NCBI GenBank assembly: GCA_030429325.1
Contig: JAUICT010000010.1
Coordinates: 1 to 15,560, forward strand
Source of the DNA: Bacteroidia bacterium
GTDB taxonomy: Bacteria > Bacteroidota > Bacteroidia > Flavobacteriales > Flavobacteriaceae
Reading direction: 5' to 3'
DNA: 15,560 bases
The notes under the pieces are model-generated. The model did not search any database, was not told the origin of the DNA, and saw only the letters and a program-made list of their open reading frames with translations. A program made the position numbers and the translations under genes. This document shows, one piece after another, positions 6,642 to 13,489 of this stretch (positions within the stretch are counted from its first letter, which is position 1; every line of letters starts with the position of its first letter).

Positions 6642-8054
6642 CTAAAAGTTATTTTCTACCTCTGCTGCTTCCAGCATAAAATAATGCAGTTCCGTGTTTT
6701 TGATAAAGGGTTTCAATGATTGACTTCCGGGACCATACATGGCCAGTTCCACATAATCGGCTGAGTGTTGCATACTGATCCAGCCAACGGAATTATGCTG
6801 CTTTTGGATTTCCGCCAATGCCTTAAATGGTAATTTCTTTGGATTGTACAACCCTTCTTCAGGCTGTAAGGTATCGTAGTAGGACAATAGCGTTTTTGCT
6901 TCCTCATCGGTCAATGCAAATCCGTTGGCATATTCCACACGTTCCTTTACACCGTTGACCGATGTTTCTTTACCGATGCCGTTCAGGATCCATTCATTGG
7001 TATGCTTGTAATTATGGATGGAATCGAAGTTATCATTGGCATATTTACCATAAATTATCCCTGGATTGGCGTTGCCATGGTCCGTGGTGATAATCACCAA
7101 GGTTTCCTCGTCTTTTTCTGCGAAATCCATGGCCACTTTAATGGCTTCATCAAAGGCAATCTGATCATAGAGGAGTCCTGCAATGTCATTGGCATGGGCG
7201 GCCCAGTCCACTTTACCCGCCTCTACTTGAAGCACAAAACCTTGAGGGGAATTTCTGAGGCTTTCGATGGCCTTTTTGGTCATTTCTGCCAAACTGGGCG
7301 TACTTTCCATAAGCTCCTTATTGTTCTCCCTGTCTTTGGTATAGGGGAGGCCATTATCCGTAAAAACAGCTAGTAATTTTTTATTCATTGGCGCTGATAA
7401 CATTTCGCTACGCGAATGGGCCACGGCATACCCTTTGTTCGCAAAGGCAGCATACATATCCTTTTGGTCTTTTCGTTTATCTGAAGAAAAGTATTCGTTA
7501 CCACCGCCCATTAAAACATCAAAACCGTGCTCGAGATATTTTTCGGCTATGGAAGCTTGGTCGTTTCTGGATTTTTGGTTGATGCAAAACCCAGCTGGGG
7601 TGGCATGGGTGATGGGAACCGTGGTCACGCAGCCGGTTTTTTTTCCAACGGCTTTGAATTTTTGCCAAATAGGAAGGTGGGGTTCACCATTGATACCCAT
7701 GTTCAAACCGCCATTATTTATTCTGGCCCCACCACCCCAAGAAGAGCTGGCCGCAGCGGAATCTGTAACAATGGAGCTGGCCGATGCCATATCCATAAGT
7801 GCCCGGGAAACTTTGTTCTCCTTGTATAGATTCAACCAGGCACTTCCTTTTCCGGTTTTTCGGGAAAGGTACAGGTCGGCCATGTTAAGGGTGCCCGTAC
7901 TCATACCATCACTGACGAGCATAATGATGTTTTTTGCTTTTTTTCGCTTCCAAGTATGTTCAAAATTGGATGCCTTGAGGGATTCAAAAGGAGTAAAGAG
8001 AGAAGCCCCGATTGCTCCCAAGGTTCCATTTTTAAAAAAGTTTCTTCTTTTCAC
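6642..8054 (-). CDS. Alkaline phosphatase (PhoA superfamily), Tat-exported
   Basis: A 470-residue zinc/magnesium phosphomonoesterase. The start is GTG at 8054, chosen because the twin-arginine motif KRRNFFK follows at once and a stop lies a few codons upstream. Tat export implies it folds, and may take up metal, in the cytoplasm. Metal and catalytic residues visible: D49 in SDGMS, nucleophile S99 in VTDSAA, T152 in HATPA, E278, D283 and H287 in VEAGKVDWAAHAND, D325-H326 in TTDHGN, and H430 in SMQHSADY. The positions equivalent to E. coli D153 and K328 are H150 and W284, the His/Trp arrangement I recall from the Antarctic TAB5 enzyme. It is the last gene of the metal operon, 17 bases after the DUF3299-type gene, and converges with the hydrolase gene 51 bases away. 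No Pho-type site is visible nearby. Length and motifs look complete. Confidence 0.92.
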   Translation of the reverse strand: MKRRNFFKNGTLGAIGASLFTPFESLKASNFEHTWKRKKAKNIIMLVSDGMSTGTLNMADLYLSRKTGKGSAWLNLYKENKVSRALMDMASASSIVTDSAAASSSWGGGARINNGGLNMGINGEPHLPIWQKFKAVGKKTGCVTTVPITHATPAGFCINQKSRNDQASIAEKYLEHGFDVLMGGGNEYFSSDKRKDQKDMYAAFANKGYAVAHSRSEMLSAPMNKKLLAVFTDNGLPYTKDRENNKELMESTPSLAEMTKKAIESLRNSPQGFVLQVEAGKVDWAAHANDIAGLLYDQIAFDEAIKVAMDFAEKDEETLVIITTDHGNANPGIIYGKYANDNFDSIHNYKHTNEWILNGIGKETSVNGVKERVEYANGFALTDEEAKTLLSYYDTLQPEEGLYNPKKLPFKALAEIQKQHNSVGWISMQHSADYVELAMYGPGSQSLKPFIKNTELHYFMLEAAEVENNF

Positions 8055-8071
8055 TTTATATGTTTTTTGAT

Positions 8072-8512
8072 TTATTTCATGAGTTGTGCCTCACAATCAG
8101 TGAGGATATAATTGAAGTGTTCTACATCGTCCGGATTTAATTTTAACCTACCGGTCACGGCTACCACATCATCCATTTTAAAGGACTGGGCGGAATCAAA
8201 TTGAACCTCAACGGCGGTTTCCGGCCCTGCAGTTCCGCAGAAAAAGCAGGATGCCATTGGATTTTTTGACAGTACATAGGCATTTTCCGATGGAGAAACG
8301 TCAATAAAGTATCCCACAATCATTACTTCTTTTCCATCTAAAGCGAGTACGTGGTCTGAAAAATTCGGTACTAAGAATTCTGCTCCGAAGGATGGAATGA
8401 ATTTTATGGAGAAATCAACCTGGGCCAAATCATCCCAACCAATTGTTTTTTGGGCTTGTAGGGTAGCGGTACAGACCAATACTAAAATTACACTTAAGAT
8501 TTTATTTTTCAT
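8072..8512 (-). CDS. Secreted DUF3299-like CxxC protein
   Basis: A 146-residue periplasmic protein. A signal peptide runs to about residue 20 (TLQA then QKTIGW). The core LDGKEVMIVGYFIDVSPS (58-75) followed by VLSKNPMASCFFCG (80-93) and VEVQF (101-105) resembles the DUF3299 beta-barrel domain. It holds a C89-F-F-C92 pair; C14 is in the signal and C140 is near the end. CFFCG could bind a metal or act as a redox pair. Its start overlaps the permease end by 11 bases, so the two are translationally coupled and it probably works with the transporter, for example as an external partner of the FtsX-type permease. The DUF3299 assignment comes from motif memory, without alignment. Confidence 0.75.
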   Translation of the reverse strand: MKNKILSVILVLVCTATLQAQKTIGWDDLAQVDFSIKFIPSFGAEFLVPNFSDHVLALDGKEVMIVGYFIDVSPSENAYVLSKNPMASCFFCGTAGPETAVEVQFDSAQSFKMDDVVAVTGRLKLNPDDVEHFNYILTDCEAQLMK

Positions 8513-9761
8513 GACTTAGAATTTTGGATATGTTCATTTTTAAAATTGGAAATATGGCAAGGCCAATGGATAGCATTACCATGAAAAATACCAGTGCTCC
8601 TGTTTGCAGAACACTTTGGAATGGTATTTCAAAGGGGATATGTTGTTTATATTGCTGTGCAATCATCTTAAAAATGAAGTATAATCCTGTTTGAGAGAAT
8701 AAAATTCCAAAGAAAAAAGCAATGCCAACAATGAGAAACCCTTCGTAGGCCACCATTTTTACCAGTTGAAATGTATTTGATCCATAAGTGCGAAGCAGGG
8801 CAAGGTCAAAGGCTCTTTCTCGTATCATCCTGTAAATGCTGGCAAATATGGTAATACAGGAAATGATTAAAATAATGTAGGCGATCCAAGTTACCGTTGT
8901 AACACCAATACCGGTAAACTGGTAAAGTCTATCCATTTCAAATTTGGGAATGGCAGCCTGTAAATTGGTGGTGGTGTTGATGTTTCTTGGCATTGACAAA
9001 AGTCCAACAGGGCCCCTGAACGAGACCAACAAGGAAGTGATTTCTGCTTCATGATCCGAGTGTTCGCCTTTGTGATCTTCTTCAGGTGCATGTCCTTCCT
9101 CGTGCCCATCCTCCTCAGTATGTTCCTCTTCAAGGCCCTCTTCTTCATGGTGATGTGCTAGCCATATGGTTTCTAGGTTGGAGATGATAAGTCGATCTAT
9201 AACTTGGCCGGTGGGTTTGTACAGACCAACTACGGTCAGAGGTTCTGAATGTTCATCTATTGAGTTTTCTGCCAAGCCATGGGAACTTAGAAAGGAATCC
9301 CCGATGTTAAGGTTTAACTGTGTGGCCACAGTGGCACCTAGCACTACTTCAAAAGGCTTTTCCACAACCCTTCCATCTTCTAATTCTGCCCCGTACAGAC
9401 TACTAAAGTCGTTGTTGGTCCCTACAATCCTGTAACCCATGTAATTATCGCCATATGAAATGGGCACAGCCAATTTTATCAATGGATTTTTGGCTATTTT
9501 TTGGGCCTCATCATAGTTGATGTTGCCCGTTGGATTGTCTATGTGCATTACAGATGAGAGGACCAGTTGCAACGGACTTCCCTTGGCACCCACAACCATA
9601 TCAACGTCTCCTACATTGTTTTCCAGTTGTTTTTGGAATGTGGTATCCATTTGTTGGATTCCGAGCAGTAATGCAATGCTTATAGACAACACCAAAACAC
9701 TGAGTACTGTAAACAAAGGCTTGTACTGAAAATTTCTAAAGCTTATTTTCCAAATGTTCAT
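8502..9761 (-). CDS. FtsX/MacB-type ABC transporter permease with His-rich periplasmic loop
   Basis: A 419-residue inner membrane permease. One helix at about 17-36, a large periplasmic MacB-like domain (about 40-285), then three helices at about 290-310, 338-358 and 385-405 give the FtsX four-helix layout. The FtsX-domain region reads RERAFDLALLRTYGS (314-328). Within the periplasmic domain, residues 203-239 are almost entirely His, Glu, Asp and Gly with nine histidines (HHHEEE at 203-208, then spaced single His). This strongly suggests a divalent metal-binding loop, zinc being likeliest. MacB-type permeases usually do mechanical work or extract lipoproteins rather than carry ions through a channel. 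Its first codon overlaps the ATPase stop as ATGA, showing coupling. I recall a Vibrio zinc system (Zrg) with a permease, ATPase and DUF3299-like member, but have not verified the match. Confidence 0.88.
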   Translation of the reverse strand: MNIWKISFRNFQYKPLFTVLSVLVLSISIALLLGIQQMDTTFQKQLENNVGDVDMVVGAKGSPLQLVLSSVMHIDNPTGNINYDEAQKIAKNPLIKLAVPISYGDNYMGYRIVGTNNDFSSLYGAELEDGRVVEKPFEVVLGATVATQLNLNIGDSFLSSHGLAENSIDEHSEPLTVVGLYKPTGQVIDRLIISNLETIWLAHHHEEEGLEEEHTEEDGHEEGHAPEEDHKGEHSDHEAEITSLLVSFRGPVGLLSMPRNINTTTNLQAAIPKFEMDRLYQFTGIGVTTVTWIAYIILIISCITIFASIYRMIRERAFDLALLRTYGSNTFQLVKMVAYEGFLIVGIAFFFGILFSQTGLYFIFKMIAQQYKQHIPFEIPFQSVLQTGALVFFMVMLSIGLAIFPILKMNISKILSHEK

Positions 9762-10387
9762 AATGTCAGAGTATTATTGAACAAAGATTTTATTCTTTGA
9801 TCATGGGTAATTACTATAAGATTGGCATTATTGGCATTTGCCTGCTCCATCAACAATTTCATGACTGTTGTGCAAGTGTCATCATCCAAGCTAGAGGTTG
9901 GTTCATCGGCCAAAATAATTTGAGGCTGATGAATCATTGCCATGGCAATTCCCAGTCGTTGAAGTTGTCCCACACTCAGTTCTGCCAGACCATGGTATTT
10001 ACAATCGGTAAGCTCCAATTGTTCCAGTAGGTCTGTAATGGCAGTCTTGGAAATAGGTTTTTTTGCAAAAAAAAGCCGGGTCTTTAGATTTTCCATAACT
10101 GTTAAAGACCGTATAGCATGGTTTTTTTGGAAAACCAAACCAATATTGTGCCCTCGAAACTTGTCCATTTTCTGTTCGGAAAGCGTGTGTATGGTAACAC
10201 CATCAATCTCAATACTTCCACTTATTGGAGAGAGAAGGCCTGCCAGCAGATGTAATAGGGTGGTTTTGCCAATACCAGATTTACCCAATATTAACAGGTT
10301 CTCATTTGGCCCCAATGAAATATCAGGAAAATTAAAAACCACATCGCTGCGATCATATTTGAATGCTAAATTGCTTGTTTTTATCAT
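9758..10387 (-). CDS. ABC transporter ATPase (LolD/MacB-type)
   Basis: A 209-residue nucleotide-binding subunit of the single-domain LolD/FtsE size. Walker A is GKSGIGKT (35-42), the Q-loop Q87 is in LVFQKN, the signature is LSVGQ (137-141) with QRLGIA following, Walker B is IILADEP with E162 plus the D-loop SSLDD, and the switch His is H195 in VITHDQ. All motifs are intact. The signature Gly-Gly is kept only as VGQ, with Val in place of the more common Gly or Ser at the second variable position. It shares a 4-base overlap (ATGA) with the permease and begins 8 bases after the GTPase stop, so it pairs with the His-rich permease and is co-transcribed with the GTPase. The energy-coupling role is certain by family; the cargo is inferred from context to be a metal-linked substrate. 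Confidence 0.93.
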   Translation of the reverse strand: MIKTSNLAFKYDRSDVVFNFPDISLGPNENLLILGKSGIGKTTLLHLLAGLLSPISGSIEIDGVTIHTLSEQKMDKFRGHNIGLVFQKNHAIRSLTVMENLKTRLFFAKKPISKTAITDLLEQLELTDCKYHGLAELSVGQLQRLGIAMAMIHQPQIILADEPTSSLDDDTCTTVMKLLMEQANANNANLIVITHDQRIKSLFNNTLTL

Positions 10388-10395
10388 ACGGGTTA

Positions 10396-11601
10396 TTAAC
10401 TATAAACTGGAATGGGCCATTGATCTTTTTCTTCCAATAAACCATTTTTCCATAATTCCACTTCATTATCACTGAGAAGGCAATTGTTCAATTCTTTTCT
10501 GATTTTGTCCTTTTCCAAATGTTGGCCAATGAATACCAACTCAACCTTGCGATCACCATAAGTGGAATCCCATGCAGATTCTATAAGGTCTTGGTTTTGA
10601 ACAAAAGAAGAATGGCCAATACGCTCTCCAAAGGGCATGGATGCCCACCAAACACCGGCCGCATCTACTTTGCACGAGCCCCCGGCAGAACTCCATACCA
10701 ATGCTTGTTGAGGTCTAGAGGCCAACCAGAACAAACCCTTGCTTCGGATGATATTCTGTGGAAATTGTTGATTGACAAAATTGAGAAAACGTTCTGCATG
10801 AAAGGGTTTCTTGGTTTTAAAGACCATTGAGCCTATACCGTATTCTTCGGTCTCAGGGACATGTTCGTTGTTCAGTTCCTTGATCCAACCTGCGGAGGCT
10901 TCCGCTTTTTCATAGTCAAAGAGATTTGTGTGGATTACCTCATCAAGTGGAACGTTGCTTTCCTTGGCAGGAATGATACGAGCTTCGGGATTCAGTTTTT
11001 GGAGAATGGCATAAAGCTCCTTGAGCTGCCCTTCGGTCACTAAATCAACCTTGTTCAGGATGATGACGTTCGCAAATTCCACCTGATCGGTGAGCAAGTT
11101 TACAATGGTTCTGTCATCCCCATCAATGTCCGTAAGTTTACGTGTGGCCAGATAGTCTGAACTTGAAAAATCTTTCAGAAAGTTGAATGCATCAACCACG
11201 GTGACCATGGTGTCTATGTAACTGAACCGACTAAGATCAATATTGCCATCGGCACTTTCAAACGTAAAAGTTTGGGCAACTGGAATGGGTTCACTGATGC
11301 CGGTACTTTCTATCAATAGATAATCAAATCGGTTCTGGGAAGCCAACCGTTCCACTTCAATCATTAGGTCTTCTCTCAGCGTACAGCAAATGCAGCCGTT
11401 GCTCATTTCCACCAATTTTTCATCGGTTCGGGAAAGGGTGTTTTCATTCTCCACTAGTTGGGCATCTATGTTCACCTCACTCATATCGTTAACGATTACG
11501 GCGACCTTTAAGCCTTCTTTGTTGTGCAATATGTGGTTGAGCAAGGTGGTCTTGCCTGCTCCAAGAAAACCACTGAGCACAGTAACCGGTAATTTTTTCA
11601 T
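10396..11601 (-). CDS. COG0523/CobW-family GTPase, YciC/ZigA-like metallochaperone
   Basis: A 401-residue G3E GTPase. Start set at ATG 11601 (MKKLPVTVLSGFLGAGKTT); an in-frame ATG at 11637 adds twelve poor Lys-rich residues and would put a likely operator inside the gene. Motifs: Walker A GFLGAGKTT (11-19), the metal-binding N-G-C70-I-C72-C73, Walker B/switch IESTGISEP (98-105), NKVD (183-186), and a long CobW_C domain with RSKGLFWLASRPQ and WWASMPFGERIG. The large C-terminal domain and the KGxFWLA motif fit the zinc-responsive YciC/ZigA group better than CobW or HypB. These proteins deliver zinc to target enzymes under zinc shortage; that role here is inferred. No His-rich loop is present. 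It leads the ABC transporter and phosphatase genes, 8 bases before the ATPase start. Confidence 0.9.
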   Translation of the reverse strand: MKKLPVTVLSGFLGAGKTTLLNHILHNKEGLKVAVIVNDMSEVNIDAQLVENENTLSRTDEKLVEMSNGCICCTLREDLMIEVERLASQNRFDYLLIESTGISEPIPVAQTFTFESADGNIDLSRFSYIDTMVTVVDAFNFLKDFSSSDYLATRKLTDIDGDDRTIVNLLTDQVEFANVIILNKVDLVTEGQLKELYAILQKLNPEARIIPAKESNVPLDEVIHTNLFDYEKAEASAGWIKELNNEHVPETEEYGIGSMVFKTKKPFHAERFLNFVNQQFPQNIIRSKGLFWLASRPQQALVWSSAGGSCKVDAAGVWWASMPFGERIGHSSFVQNQDLIESAWDSTYGDRKVELVFIGQHLEKDKIRKELNNCLLSDNEVELWKNGLLEEKDQWPIPVYS

Positions 11602-11622
11602 GTATTTTTTATCTTTTCGTTT

Positions 11623-11633
11623 AATGTTACATT
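11623..11633. promoter_or_regulatory. Palindrome before the COG0523 gene, possible metal-regulator site
   Basis: AATGT-T-ACATT is an 11-bp perfect inverted repeat, 22-32 bases before the chosen ATG. On the coding strand it reads TTGAAATGTAACATTAAAC. It resembles half-site patterns of Fur-family zinc regulators (ATGT...ACAT), but is shorter than a full Zur box. The position suits a repressor site. It also supports the downstream start for the GTPase. Confidence 0.35.
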
Positions 11634-11858
11634 TCAAGTTCCAATCAATTCAAATCATTTTTTAATAGACGTTTTTTGTCCTTGTATTGTTGAAATGCTG
11701 TGTACGAAATCACCCTAGAATCAATGGTGAATGATGAAAAAGGTTTTTCTGGCTCAGTTCGATCTAAGAAATCGACATGTTCATTGATAATCTATGCAGA
11801 AAAAAGCTTTTAGTGAAATTGCTTGATTTCATCAAGTTTATACACAGCGAAAAAGGCA

Positions 11859-12164
11859 TTAAACGAAAGGAGGAGGTCTGCAGTTTAGGGCATCTAGAGG
11901 GGTTTCATCAAAAAAAACGAGGGAATAGCCATCCCTAACTTTATGGAGGGAATAAAGCTCACATTTTTTAACAATTACACGGTCCGAGCCGGTCAGGGTT
12001 GTTGGGGTAAAATCATTTACAACAACAAAGTCACAAATCGAGCAGTGGCTCCGGTGATCATTGTCCCCATCATGCGATAATGTATGCAATCCAGCCATTT
12101 TTCCAGTAAGGAAAAGGACAAGTAAAATTAGGGAAATGCTATTTCGAAGGCGATCTAGTTGCAT
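11859..12164 (-). CDS. Small membrane-anchored His/Cys protein with RPPP tail (copy 2)
   Basis: A 101-residue protein with one hydrophobic segment (residues 9-24, SISLILLVLFLTGKMA). It continues with H27-x3-H31-DGDND, then H40-C41-S-I-C44, an FTP motif at 52-54 and the tail CRPPPFV. Although sequence identity is low, it shares its plan with the plus-strand gene at 1449: identical H27/H31 positions, an acidic linker, CxxC, F.P and a C-terminal RPPP. The cluster of five or more His/Cys residues just outside the membrane suggests metal binding. It lies 257 bases upstream of the COG0523 GTPase on the same strand, so it may belong to the metal region or have its own promoter. The spacer shows no strong terminator, only a short hairpin CTTGA-TTTCA-TCAAG (11822-11836). 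No family name is known to me. Confidence 0.75.
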   Translation of the reverse strand: MQLDRLRNSISLILLVLFLTGKMAGLHTLSHDGDNDHRSHCSICDFVVVNDFTPTTLTGSDRVIVKKCELYSLHKVRDGYSLVFFDETPLDALNCRPPPFV

Positions 12165-12588
12165 GGGCCTTAAAGGTATTATAAAAATTTAAGGCTGTTT
12201 GTTAAAAAGTAGCTAATTGAATTTGTTGGTATTACTCAATGTTTATGCCGTGTTATCGTAATAATTTCCAATTCACAAAATAGGCAGTAGAAACCAAGAT
12301 AGCCCCAACAACTGTATTTAAAACCTCCCAAATTTCACTTATATCAAGTCTGCCTATGGCAAAGATACCTTGGACTGATTTTCAGGATATGGATAAGTCA
12401 AAACCAAAATTGGAAAGACTGAATTCCAATCTTTTTATGGAAGAGATTATGAGGACTTCTGCCATGGATTTATACATATTAAGTTGGATGATAAACGAAT
12501 TACAAAGGGTATGGGAGGTCGTCTGGCGAGTAGATGTTCTCCATCATGGGACGATGTATAGAACAGAAAATAGAAGAGCAAAACAAAT
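12165..12588. other. Stretch without a convincing gene; possible broken membrane-protein remnant
   Basis: On the minus strand one frame is open from about 12541 to TAA 12253-12255 except for a single TGA at 12382-12384. Its end reads as a hydrophobic helix (LNTVVGAILVSTAYFVNW then KLLR), like the C-terminus of a membrane protein. It could be the decayed tail of a lost gene. An opposing plus frame at 12356-12625 has no family features. Neither is supported strongly. The first hundred bases after 12164 should hold the promoter of the small His/Cys gene, but no clear Bacteroidota TAnnTTTG box was found. Confidence 0.3.
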
Positions 12589-12696
12589 CGGCTCAAGCTA
12601 TTCTCCTTTTGTCCGTCCTAACTGAAACTGGGTCCCCATTATAGATACCCAATGACCCAAGTGGTATGGTCCACATTGTCTGAATGGCTTGAGCCG
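12589..12696. repeat. 108-nt inverted-repeat element with nested hairpins
   Basis: CGGCTCAAGCTATTC (12589-12603) pairs with GAATGGCTTGAGCCG (12682-12696) at 14 of 15 positions. Inside, ACTGGGTC pairs with GACCCAAGT (one bulged base), and next to it GTGG-TATGGT-CCAC forms a further hairpin. The whole folds as an outer stem with two inner arms. It starts 22 bases after the stop of the minus-strand gene at 12719. It could be a 3'-end structure or attenuator of the hemerythrin operon, a small structured RNA, or a short non-autonomous mobile element. Confidence 0.5.
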
Positions 12697-12718
12697 AACT
12701 TCTGGGTTGCTGAACAGA

Positions 12719-13066
12719 TTAAATTATCTGGAAAAGAATGACCAAGGTGCTAAATACTACACTAAGGATTAAAAGATTAAAAGTGGTCATAGGTTTCAGT
12801 TGGGCGAGTACGGCACCATTGAAGGCCATACAAAAAATGGTGACAAAAAAGAGCAGGACCATTTTAGGAATCATAGCCATTTCCGACATTAAAAGCACCA
12901 TGGCGGCAGCTGAACCTAGGCAACTTTGTCCTATGATGGCTATGGTTGCATAGCCCATTTGGCCCTTTTTGAATTCCAGGAACAGGCGCTTATGGAATTT
13001 TTTCAATTTACTGGATTTTTGATCAGTTCCAGAATGGGTCATGGGTATTGTCGTTGAATGTTTCAT
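12719..13066 (-). CDS. Small three-helix membrane protein of the hemerythrin operon
   Basis: A 115-residue protein with a hydrophilic, Lys-rich N-terminus (about 35 residues) and three hydrophobic segments at about 38-60, 67-89 and 95-115. The middle helices contain conserved-looking small residues and Cys (GQSCLGSAAAM; FCMAFNGAVLA). I do not recognise a family. The frame begins at ATG 13066, overlapping the hemerythrin gene by 44 bases; an ATG at 13042 would reduce the overlap to 20 bases and is equally possible. The overlap shows it is co-translated with the hemerythrin-like protein, so a role in nitrosative or Fe-S stress is likely by association only. Confidence 0.7.
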   Translation of the reverse strand: MKHSTTIPMTHSGTDQKSSKLKKFHKRLFLEFKKGQMGYATIAIIGQSCLGSAAAMVLLMSEMAMIPKMVLLFFVTIFCMAFNGAVLAQLKPMTTFNLLILSVVFSTLVILFQII

Positions 13067-13484
13067 GTTGATGGTGTTTTTCTATGGTATCCAATTGGGC
13101 CGAATTGGCCACTTGCTGAATATGGTTGAACAATTGTCGTTCTTCAAACCGGATATGCGCTTCCAGCTCTTCCTCAATTTGCCCCAATATTTTTGTGTCA
13201 CAGATTGGTGAGGTGAACAGCCTAGTCAATCTACGATGATCGGTGAGTGCTTTTTTTACCCAGGGATGATCGTTTCCCAGTATAGGGAATATGTAGGTTT
13301 CTTCAAGTTGAAAATGATTACGTACGCTGGTTTCATAAAACCAATCGACATAGGCCTTAATCCGTTCAGGCTCTACTTCTTTGGAAAGACCTGTCCTGAT
13401 TTTCCAACAGAGGAGCAGGCCGTGATGGTGTTCACGGCTCACTCCTTGAAGTGCATGGTGTCTTTTAATGGGGCTTGACGCCAT
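13023..13484 (-). CDS. Hemerythrin-like di-iron domain protein
   Basis: A 153-residue cytoplasmic four-helix protein of the hemerythrin HHE type. Candidate iron ligands appear in order: SREHHHGLLL, NHFQLEETYIFP (H and E), DHRRLTRLF, and EAHIRFEERQLFNHIQ (H and E). The spacing fits the family's H...HxxxE...H...HxxxE pattern. Start placed at ATG 13484, five bases after the upstream ric stop; a TTG at 13493 would give a 4-base overlap with ric but is a weaker start codon. The protein is not predicted to be exported. Together with the preceding RIC protein it makes a tandem of two di-iron proteins, and its 3' end overlaps the small membrane gene. Possible roles are NO or oxygen sensing or binding, or accessory Fe-S repair; the sequence does not decide. 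Confidence 0.85.
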   Translation of the reverse strand: MASSPIKRHHALQGVSREHHHGLLLCWKIRTGLSKEVEPERIKAYVDWFYETSVRNHFQLEETYIFPILGNDHPWVKKALTDHRRLTRLFTSPICDTKILGQIEEELEAHIRFEERQLFNHIQQVANSAQLDTIEKHHQHETFNDNTHDPFWN

Positions 13485-13489
13485 TTTTA

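Noticed and set aside
7435..8070. Long plus-strand frame opposite the alkaline phosphatase gene
   Set aside because: Antisense shadow; the minus-strand product has full catalytic motifs.
10038..10475. Plus-strand frame opposite the ABC ATPase gene
   Set aside because: Antisense shadow; the ATPase has all its motifs.
11602..11637. Upstream ATG for the COG0523 GTPase
   Set aside because: Adds twelve Lys-rich residues not expected before the conserved start, and overlaps a likely operator.
12356..12625. Plus-strand open frame of 89 codons
   Set aside because: No family features or homology I recognise, odd composition, overlaps the inverted-repeat element, and alternative frames look equally protein-like.
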